Assembly (NCBI GenBank): GCA_002308815.1
Contig: DBVX01000099.1
Span: forward strand, 14,241-22,565
Length of the DNA: 8,325 bases
Source of the DNA: Bacteroidales bacterium UBA1253
GTDB taxonomy: Bacteria; Bacteroidota; Bacteroidia; Bacteroidales; Paludibacteraceae
Reading direction: 5' to 3'
Shown: one piece after another, positions 1 through 7,900 of the stretch
Position numbering within the stretch: position 1 is the stretch's first letter
How the letters are laid out: every line of letters begins with the position of its first letter
The notes under the pieces: model-generated
Database searches by the model: none
What the model saw: only the letters and a program-made list of their open reading frames with translations
What the model was told of the DNA's origin: nothing
Position numbers and translations under genes: made by a program

Positions 1-54
1 TTCACGCTCGGCTTTGACCTCTACGGCATCAAGGATCTCGTGAACAATAGGTAA
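1..54 (+). CDS. C-terminal end of an outer-membrane barrel-like protein, possibly PorV (T9SS)
   Basis: Only the last 17 codons and a TAA stop at 52-54 are in the window; they read FTLGFDLYGIKDLVNNR. The alternating hydrophobic and polar residues with aromatics look like the closing strand of an outer-membrane beta-barrel. From family knowledge, in Porphyromonas gingivalis the T9SS protein PorV (LptO), which shuttles cargo to the PorU sortase, lies directly before ispF, as here. The PorV name rests on that remembered gene order and a short tail, so it is an inference; another barrel protein is possible. The gap to ispF is only 12 nt, which suggests a shared transcript. Confidence 0.5.
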   Translation, partial: FTLGFDLYGIKDLVNNR

Positions 55-66
55 TTTTGAATACCT

Positions 67-546
67 ATGCGCGTAGGATTAGGATATGACGTGCATGCTT
101 TTGCCCCCGGCCGCGAATTGTGGTTAGGGGGCATTCGCATACCCCATACGCAAGGTCTGATGGGTCATTCGGATGCCGACGTTCTCATTCACGCACTCTG
201 TGACGCGCTGCTCGGTGCCGCCGCCATGCGGGACATCGGATACCATTTCCCCGATAAGAAAGGCAATGAATACGAAGGCATTGACTCCAAGATTCTCCTT
301 CGCCGCGTGATGCGGATGCTGCGCGAAAAAGGATACGAATTAGGCAACTGCGACTGTACCGTTTGCGCCCAACAACCCAGACTCGCACCTTACATTGAGC
401 CGATGAGGCAGTGTCTGGCGGAAGTGATGGGTGTAAGTGTGGAGCAGGTGAGCATCAAAGCCACCACCACCGAGCATCTCGGCTTTGTCGGACGCGAGGA
501 GGGTATCGCAGCACAGGCTGTCGCTCTGATAGAAAAGCGCGTTTAA
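67..546 (+). CDS. ispF: 2-C-methyl-D-erythritol 2,4-cyclodiphosphate synthase
   Basis: IspF is the cytoplasmic enzyme of the non-mevalonate (MEP) isoprenoid pathway that converts CDP-methylerythritol 2-phosphate into methylerythritol 2,4-cyclodiphosphate and CMP. The 159-residue length equals the usual family size. The protein opens with MRVGLGYDVHAF, carrying the metal ligands D8 and H10; the third ligand is H42 within HSDADVLIHALCDALLGAA (residues 34-52). DIGYHFPD lies at 56-63. The nucleotide-binding signature KATTTEHLGF is at 131-140, followed by GREEG at 142-146. All expected active-site residues are present, so it should be functional. The ATG at 67 is chosen because the family motif begins at residue 2. 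There is no clear Shine-Dalgarno sequence, as is common in Bacteroidota. It stands alone rather than fused to IspD. Confidence 0.98.
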   Translation: MRVGLGYDVHAFAPGRELWLGGIRIPHTQGLMGHSDADVLIHALCDALLGAAAMRDIGYHFPDKKGNEYEGIDSKILLRRVMRMLREKGYELGNCDCTVCAQQPRLAPYIEPMRQCLAEVMGVSVEQVSIKATTTEHLGFVGREEGIAAQAVALIEKRV

Positions 547-557
547 CCCATCCGCCT

Positions 558-595
558 TATCCGCATTGAACAAACCATATCCGCATAGAACAAAC
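558..595 (+). repeat. Imperfect tandem direct repeat, 20-bp period
   Basis: Two 18-base copies lie at 558-575 and 578-595. They begin TATCCGCAT and end GAACAAAC, and differ at one base (T567 against A587). They sit in the gap after the ispF stop and before the preferred GTG start at 611. A 20-bp period is not a multiple of three, which argues that this stretch is untranslated leader rather than an N-terminal extension of the next gene. Its function, if any, is unknown; a small slippage duplication is the simplest explanation. Confidence 0.8.
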
Positions 596-610
596 TCAAA
601 ACCAAACGTT

Positions 611-946
611 GTGAAACGACTCTTCCCTATATTGCTATTCGGTCTGCTGTCCGCTACGGGTCTGCGCGCGCAGGATTCTATCCCCGCCACCACTTTCAGC
701 CGCGACACGCTCGTTCTGAACAATGACTCCGTACTGGTTGTTGTTACGGTATGTGCGCCTGTCTGCTCGTCGTATGTGATGGTGGAGAACGCCAAAGGCG
801 AGGAGAAAGGGGAAATCCGTCCGCCCTTCCCCGAAGCCGTCTTTCCGGAAGCGTATATAGAGGATCGGCGGCTGAAGTGGCGGGACAACACGTGGATGAT
901 ACTGGACGAGGACGAGAAGAGATGGCTGGAGGCAGACAAAAAATAG
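611..946 (+). CDS. Small exported protein, resembles part of the DUF3256 family
   Basis: A 111-residue protein of unknown function. The GTG at 611 is preferred because it gives a clean signal peptide: KR at 2-3, a hydrophobic core at about 4-17, and a likely cleavage after LRA at residue 20. An in-frame TTG at 566 would add 15 polar residues (NKPYPHRTNSKPNV and so on) before the signal and would run through the tandem repeat. The mature part has NNDSVLVVVTVCAPVCSS (residues 37-54) with C48 and C52. This resembles the TVCAP-type core of DUF3256, a Bacteroidales family of exported proteins usually near 200 residues. The present protein would lack most of the family's N-terminal half. The tail is rich in charge and tryptophan (W90, W95, W105). 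It probably acts in the periplasm or envelope. Its end overlaps aroK by 25 nt, suggesting coupled translation. The family match is from memory and needs a profile search. Confidence 0.75.
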   Translation: MKRLFPILLFGLLSATGLRAQDSIPATTFSRDTLVLNNDSVLVVVTVCAPVCSSYVMVENAKGEEKGEIRPPFPEAVFPEAYIEDRRLKWRDNTWMILDEDEKRWLEADKK

Positions 947-1491
947 CGCACCGTCCCGTTTATCTGATAGGCTATATGGCTGCGGGCAAGACCACGGTAG
1001 GCAAACGGCTGGCGGAGCGTATCGGCTGGCATTTCGTGGATCTGGACGATGCCTTCCTGCAGGTTCACGGCTATACACCCGCCGAGTACATCCGTATGTT
1101 CGGCATTGACGAGTTCCGCCGCAAGGAGAAGTACGTGCTGGAGGACGTAGCGGATATGTCGCCCTTCGAGAACGTGGTGTATGCCACCGGTGGCGGCTAT
1201 CCCTGCTATGAGGACAATATGGAGTGCCTTGCCGAACTGGGGACAAGCGTCTATCTGCGCTGGACGGCGCGTGACCTTGCCAAGCGGCTGATGCTGACCG
1301 ACCTGAGCGAACGTCCTGTCCTGCAAGGGAAGACGGAGGAGGAACTTGAGCGGTTCATCACCCCGCAACTTTTGGCGCGCGAGGAGTTCTACCTCAAAGC
1401 CGATCATACAGTGGACGCGCCGGGCTTCACCGAGGACGCCGACGACCGGCTGGTGGAGGCGGTCATTCATTGGCTGGAATCGCAGGCATAA
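922..1491 (+). CDS. aroK: Shikimate kinase
   Basis: Phosphorylates shikimate to shikimate 3-phosphate with ATP, a step of the cytoplasmic chorismate (aromatic amino acid) pathway. The 189 residues fit a slightly long member of the family. The Walker A loop GYMAAGKT is at 17-24 with K23. VDLDD at 39-43 supplies the Mg/shikimate-binding aspartates D40 and D42. EFRRKE at 64-69 carries the substrate arginine R66. The glycine motif ATGGG is at 88-92, the lid arginine R131 lies in SERPVLQG, and R153 in REEFY matches the C-terminal substrate arginine. No key residue is missing. The frame is open further upstream, but ATG 922 puts the P-loop at the usual distance from the N terminus; the next in-frame ATG falls inside the P-loop. 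The start lies within the end of the upstream gene, with purine-rich GAGAAGAG just before it. Confidence 0.96.
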   Translation: MAGGRQKIAHRPVYLIGYMAAGKTTVGKRLAERIGWHFVDLDDAFLQVHGYTPAEYIRMFGIDEFRRKEKYVLEDVADMSPFENVVYATGGGYPCYEDNMECLAELGTSVYLRWTARDLAKRLMLTDLSERPVLQGKTEEELERFITPQLLAREEFYLKADHTVDAPGFTEDADDRLVEAVIHWLESQA

Positions 1492-1510
1492 AAGAGGATT
1501 TTTTCAGACA

Positions 1511-1516
1511 AGGAGA
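1511..1516 (+). promoter_or_regulatory. Shine-Dalgarno-like site before sufE
   Basis: AGGAGA lies 9 nt before the ATG at 1526, in the 34-nt gap after aroK. It supports that ATG over the upstream extension of the same frame, which runs inside aroK. Such a clear site is not typical of Bacteroidota genes and is absent before ispF and the small exported-protein gene in this window. Confidence 0.55.
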
Positions 1517-1525
1517 CATAAAGAG

Positions 1526-1945
1526 ATGACGATAAACGACATACAGAACGAAATTATTGAGGAGTTCAGCCAGTTTGACGACTGGATGGACCGCTATTCG
1601 CTGCTGATTGACTACGGCAACTCACTGCCCGCTTTTCCGGAGGAGAGCCGCACGGAGCGGAATCTGATTGACGGCTGCCAGAGCCGTGTGTGGTTCACGT
1701 GCCGGATGAACGAGGATGGCACAATCACCTACGAAGGGGATTCGGATGCCATTCTGGTCAAGGGGATAGTGGCTCTGCTCATCCGCGTATTGAGCGGTCA
1801 TACCCCACGCGAGATTGCGGATGCCGATCTCTATTTCATCGACCGCATCCAATTGCGTGAGCACCTGTCGCCCACGCGAAGCAACGGTCTGGCCGCCATG
1901 CTCAAGCAGATGCGCCTTTTCGCGCTCGCTTTTCTTTGTCATTGA
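1526..1945 (+). CDS. sufE: SufE family cysteine desulfuration protein
   Basis: SufE accepts persulfide sulfur from the desulfurase SufS and passes it to the SufBCD scaffold for Fe-S cluster assembly in the cytoplasm. The 139 residues match the E. coli protein (about 138). The signature LIDGCQSRVW (residues 47-56) contains the acceptor cysteine C51, at the same position as in E. coli SufE. Further family blocks are GDSDAILVKGIVALLI (about 72-87) and HLSPTRSNGLAAML near residues 113-126. The start is ATG 1526, which places C51 correctly and has an AGGAGA upstream; the frame also reads further upstream inside aroK but that extension is not family-like. It appears to be the last gene of the + strand row. 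No suf cluster partners are in the window. Its TGA overlaps the stop region of the convergent giant gene by 7 bp. Confidence 0.96.
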   Translation: MTINDIQNEIIEEFSQFDDWMDRYSLLIDYGNSLPAFPEESRTERNLIDGCQSRVWFTCRMNEDGTITYEGDSDAILVKGIVALLIRVLSGHTPREIADADLYFIDRIQLREHLSPTRSNGLAAMLKQMRLFALAFLCH

Positions 1946-4900
1946 TTGATGACTTTCTGCGTGACACCGTTCACGTAAACGATGTATGCCGCGCCGCGTA
2001 GCAGCGGGGCAATATATTCGCTGCTTTCTGACACAGCGGACAGAACAAGCACTCCCGTCGGGGAATAAACGCTGACGAAGTCCCCTTTCTGCAGCCCTTT
2101 GATATGGAGGTTGCCGTCGGAGGTGTAAATGATATAGTTGTATCCGCTGTTCAGGGGCTTGTTTTCGTTTTTGGCGGGCAGGTTGCCGATGCGGACGGCG
2201 AACCGGCCGGTGTGATTTCCCGCCTTGATTTCGGTTTCGTAGTCCGACTCAAGCAGATTGACCTCTTTCCCCTCCTCGTAATCGATAAGCCATACGCTGC
2301 CGTAGTTCCTGAATGCTTCGGGTTCGGGAAGGCTGAACGTGTAAAGGCGGGTGTCATTGCTTTCTGCGGGGGCACGGCGGATTGTGGGCGGCGTGGCTTC
2401 TTTCGGTACGGATATGCCGAGTGGTATGTCTGTTTCGGTAGGTGCGGCACCGAGCAGGGCGATGCGCGATTGGTTGACATCTGTCAGGTACATCTGCGAT
2501 GCGGTGTCGTTGGTCATCCATTTGACACCGTCGCGCCCGTACTTGTAGGTAACGCTCTTGTTGGCGGTGCTGTCAGGGATGAGCAGTACACGGTCGCCCG
2601 CGCCTTTTCTGCCCGCTACACGCAGGATGGGGCGCGAGGCACGCTCGTTGCGGCCATAGTAAGGCAGGTGGAAGGTGAGCAGTTCGTAATCCTTGTTGGT
2701 GGCGGTCTGCATCAGGAAGCCCGTACCCATCGACATCACAGAGCAGGGATCCCACGAGCGGGAGGCATAGACCTGACTGCCGTTGCCGATATATTCGCCC
2801 GCACCGTCCATCTGGTAGAACACGTGCGGAATGTGCATCTGGCGGAGGTAGTTGCCCTCCTGCAAGATAGTGTCCGTACGGTAGTTGCTCACGAGCCATG
2901 GCAGACCCTTCATGTTCCATCCCATATCCTCCTGACGGGTGAAGTTGAGTTCCGTGCCGTTGCCCGCCTGACGGTGGTCATACTGGGTGAGGGTGACGAA
3001 TTTGTCCTCCCCTTCCTCGGTATAGATATACTCTCCCATATTCGGAGCAAAGGCGGTGAAGCGGAGCACGGTGTCCTTGTCCGCTCCGAAATCCATCAGA
3101 TAGCCTTCCGACGCGGAGCGGCCGGTTGTATCGACGCGAAGCCAAAGCGATGAACTGTCGGTACGGAACACATAGTCTTTCTGCGAGCGTGCGGCACCCG
3201 AATAGATATACGATGAGAAAGGCACGGGCAGGAGTGTCTGGCGCAGGCTGTCGGTGGCGGCGCTGTAGGTGGTTGAGAGGATATTGGCGGCGTTGTAGGC
3301 GAAGGGCCATGCGGTCATGGAGTACCGCTGGTTGGCAAAGCGTTTTTCGGCAGCCACGTAGCTGAGCTGGACGCGGCGGCCGTTGCCGTAGAACGATGCG
3401 CCGGGCTTGAGGAGCATAAAGCCGGGACGCAGCACGATGGGGTCGGTGTTCAGGTCGCGGAAGTCCTCGCTCACGGCGTATGCCATAGTCATCACGCTGC
3501 TGTCCATCAGGTAGGTCACGGAGCCGACGTGGGGGTATTTGTTGCCGCCGTAGTTCTGTGTGAAGGAGGCTGTCTTGTCGCCGTCGGGAGCCTGCATGAT
3601 GGCACTTGGCGTGATGATGGCGTTGGTCAGCGCGGTTATCTCCACCACCTGTCCGGGCTCGACGCGCCAGGTTTCAAACGCGCCTCTGTCCACCTGACCG
3701 CCTATACGGCGTGGGTTGCCGAGCAGGTCGCGGTCGAAATCGAAATTGATTACCCCCTCGTTGACATAGGAGTTGAAGAACAGCAGCTCCTCATCTCCGG
3801 AGTTGATATGGCGGCTGCGCTCGTGGAGTTGGTATGCGAGGGCGGCGTTGCGGGTCAGTTGGGCGGGCAGGGTGTAGGCGTTCCTTGCTGTGATGTAAGG
3901 GGCGAAGCATCCCATCGATGAGTCGGTGGCGTTGAGGGCGATGTTGTTCATTGACGCTCCTGCGGCAGCCCCGTCCAGTACGATGGGGATGTCGCCTGTG
4001 CGCGATGCCACCACGGTGTTGTTCAGTGCGCGTCCTGCCGCTTCGAGCCGGACGATGGCTGTTGCCGTGTCGCCGTAGAAGAGTGAGTTGTAGATCAGTC
4101 CGCGCCGTATATCCGCCACGGGTGCGCCGCTGACATTGTTGTCCGTGAACAGGCAGTTGCGTACTGCCGTATGGAGGTTGTCCAGCACGATCGGCGATGT
4201 GGTGAGTGTCCGCCCCGGATTGGTGAACACGAAGCCGTCGAGGAGGAAGCCGGTCGTATAGTTGTCATCACCGGGTACGGTGAGCGCGTTGATGCGCGTG
4301 GGCGTAGCGTTTGGAGAAACGGCTCCTGCAGTAACTGAACGCACGTAATTGACGTAGCGGGCGCACTCGGCGTTGGTGAACTGGTTGGTGGCTGTATCCA
4401 CGTAGGCGGTGTCAATGAAATTGCCGGGAAGGCCGCCATAGACGCTTACACCGTCGCGTGCCTCTATATGGGTGAAATCGTTGCTGTCGTAAGAGCCCTT
4501 GACAAAGACGTATGCCTTGCGTGTCTCACGGTCGGCATCATGGTTGAGATAAGTATAGACGGCAGCCACGTCCAGCGCGTTCTGCAGCTGTCCCTGTCCG
4601 AAGGGCGACTGCCATGACGAGCCGTCACCCGCCGTGGCAGCGGGCAGGTTGGGCTGGACGTAGAGTACGCGCTGCATCACTGCCTGACACTCGTAGGCAC
4701 CGCGCTCCATACCCAGTCCGAAGAGACGCGGTTTGGCGGCAAGATCCCTGTCGGCTGCCACCGATGCGATGGTCTGTGACTTGAAGCCGTTGGAGCGTGT
4801 CCAGAACTTGTTATGGGTCATCGCTGTGGTGTCGGGATACTGTCCGAAGAAAACGCGGCTGCGGTAGAGAGCGGTATCCGCCATATTCATTGTACGAACG

Positions 4901-7900
4901 CCGGGATTAAGGCGGAAGTTGCGCAAACGCCGCTGCTCCGAGGTGGAGGCGGCAATTATGGGGTTGGCAAAGCACGGACCTTCAAACACATCGGCGTTGC
5001 CCGTGGAGAGGGAGTCGTTATGGTAAGTGTCGTCGCCGCTGCGGAAGCATCCCCATACGGCATTGTTGGTCATACGGTCGGCTATACCTGTACGGTCGCG
5101 GTTGGCGGTACGGTCCCACTGGTCGTTTCCGAGCCGCAGCTGCACGGTGGTGTCGTTAGCGAGGTCGTCTAACCAGATGAGCGAGTTGTGTACCTCGCTG
5201 TGGTCTGACTCAAGGATGAGGTGTCCGTCGTTGAGGGCGAAGGTGGAGTTGATGACAATAACATCGTTGGGTGTACGTTCCTGATCGCTTGTTTCCGAAG
5301 CTTCCTCCCTGCGTTTAGCATAGACGGGTGTACCTGCGTTGGAGTGGAAAAGCGAGTTGACAATCAACGACGTTCCTCCGCCATGGTCTATGCGTACGGC
5401 TGCCGAGCGTTCGCGTACATCCTCAGTACGTGTGCCATTGTCCATAAACGTGCAGTTTGAGATAGTCAGTTTGGGCAGCGTTACCATCCTGCCATCTACC
5501 AAAGCCGAGTCGGGATGGAGGGTAAGGTTGATATCAGGAGTGAACACACCGCCTACTTCTTCATACTGCCGCTGCCAACGGTAGTAGATAGCGGCACCTC
5601 CCCTGCGGCTCATCATTCCGCCTATGTCAGTACCTGCATCGGCACGTTCGTCTTTCGTTGAATAGGGGTTGATGAAGGTAATACCGTCGAAGGTGACGGG
5701 GATGACCACACTGTCGCGTGAGATGTACTCGCCGAGCCAGTTGGCCTGCACTTTCTCGCGGGTCATGTCCTCGATGACGAAGAGCTGGTTGAGCTGGTTG
5801 CGGTTACCGGCATCGGGCATCTCAATGACGGTGGGGTGCGCTGTCGGATCGCGTGGTTTGCCTTTCGAGTCGTAACTGTAACCGCCAAGGAAGGTTAGAC
5901 TCTTGACGGCATAGTCGTAGTCTGCCATCGCGCTGTCGGGCAGCATCGGAGCAAGTGAGTTGGAGGTGATGACAAAAGCGCGTCGATTATCCAGCACATT
6001 GGTGGGTGCGAAGTGCTGCTCCTCATCGCCGAGGAAGCAGATGTACTTGTCGTGGTTGTTGTGGGATGCCATAAGCAAGTCGATAGCTCCCTGCAAGTCG
6101 GTGGTCGGTGTCTCCCACGTCAGTCCGGTCTGGTTGCGCCCCTTGGCTTTGGTTGCGACCCACATAGTGTCGATGTCGCTGCCCTTGATGTCAAGCTGGA
6201 CGTACTGGTATTCGTAGATGCCCATATCGATAAACACGTCTTCCATACGCAGGCGCGGATTGGTGGATATGCGGTACATCTCGCTGGAGGTACCATCGTC
6301 ATCGGTACTGCGGGTATATTCCATATAGTGCTGGTCGCCGATGGGGATACGCGGTGTGGTGAATGTCCGTTTCTCCGTGGCTTTTGACAGGTAGTTGTAG
6401 AGCGACAAGGAGTCCTGTTTCTGTTCCGGATCCAGACGGTAGGAGGCGGTAGGCAGGCTGTAAACCGGAATGATGTCGGAAGGCAGGTAGGAGGCGTTGT
6501 ACTCCGCAGCTGCGTCACACGCCGCCTCATAGGTGGCAAACTGCTCCGCTCCCGTGTATTTGGTTATGTAGTGCGAGACGGCGCGTGTTACTTTCTGCTT
6601 GAGGTGTCCCCAGCCCTGGTCGGTGGTGAGGTTCATACGTCCGAGCAGCCAATCGGCGTTCTGCATATATCCGTCTATTCCCGCCACTAACGATGGCTGC
6701 TTGAAATTAGGACCATCGGCGGCGGTGTTCTGACGGTTGATAATCACGTTGTTGTTGCCGTGTACGTAGGTGAAGAGCCGGTCGTAGTCCTCTACCATCT
6801 CGCCGTTGATATCCGCTTTCTCACGTATGGGGAACATGCGCGAGTCGGTGTAGGCGCGTTGCTCCTCGCGTGTCATAAGGTAGCCGTCCCTCGTGGGTTT
6901 CATGCTGGAAGGCCCGTAGCCCTTGCGGTAGGAGCAGAAGAAGAGACCCTCCATCTTGTCCGCCTGCGTGCGGAGCTGCTGCAGTTTGTTGGTGACAGTT
7001 ATATTGAATGTGTCGAAGTCGGCAGCGTAGTGGTTGTAGAGGCTGTCGTACTCAAGGTAGAGCCGCTCGTAGATCTGCCAGTCGTCGACATCGTAGTGGA
7101 ACACGCCGTTGCGCGAGCCTTTGTACTTGTTGTTGAAAGCCTCAATCTGTTCCTCTGACGGTGCCTCCTCATGCTCCAGTTGCCCGATGTTGTCCACATC
7201 AAAGACCTCGTTGCCCCAGAAGATGGAGTTGAAGGCGAACTGCATACTGTCGGCTGTGCTGTAGTGGTCGTTGGACTTGAAGTTGTATATGGCAGGGTAC
7301 GCCACCGCCTTGTTGCGCATGAAATGGCAGTTAGCGACACGCATCTTCGAATCGGAAGCCACCGACAGCACGCCTCCGAATCCCTGGCGTGAGTCGGCAT
7401 CGGGGATGTACTCGTCGCCGCTGATGTTGATGGGATAAAGTCCGCGTCTCGCCTCGTTGTTGTCGAAAAGGGTGTTAACCACGCCGCAATAGGCGTTGGT
7501 GGCTATGCAGCCGCCCGCCGTCCATGGGATATACTGCTGGTCGCGCTTTGTCATCGGTCCTTGAGAGTAGTTCTGCGTGAAGTGGCAGCTATAGATGTGG
7601 ATGGTGCCATTGGAGTATATGGCACCGCCGTTGCCCGCCATGTTGTCGGTGAACTGGCTGTTGCGGAACACGATGGGTATGTCGTACTTGGCAGGCTCTG
7701 TGACGTTAGGCACATCTTGGTTTTCGGGGTCGTCGAAACTCTCGGTCCAATTGCCGTCCACAAAGATGCCACCGCCCCGGAAATAGGTTTTGGTCTGATA
7801 GGGGTGCATGACGGCATCGGCGGAGTCGATGTGGTTGGCATAGCCGCCGGTGATATGCACGCCGTCGAAGATGACAGAGCGTGCGAAGACTGACTGCGAA

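Noticed and set aside
52..59. TAATTTTG, an exact match to the Bacteroidota -7 promoter pattern TAnnTTTG, just before ispF
   Set aside because: No TTTG lies at the expected 19-21 bp upstream (the nearest is at 13-16), it overlaps the preceding stop codon, and it is only 7 nt from the ispF ATG, so a leaderless promoter would be required.
566..610. TTG start at 566 for the small exported protein
   Set aside because: It would put 15 polar residues before the signal peptide and would translate a tandem repeat whose period is not a multiple of three; GTG 611 gives a standard signal peptide.
340..1470. Long open frame on the - strand opposite ispF, the small gene and aroK
   Set aside because: It lies antisense to three well-supported genes, and its translation shows no family motif; it is a shadow of GC-rich codon use.
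2104..3153. 349-codon + strand open frame within the giant gene
   Set aside because: It is antisense to the C-terminal region and sorting domain of the giant protein; its V/G/A-rich translation has no recognisable domain.
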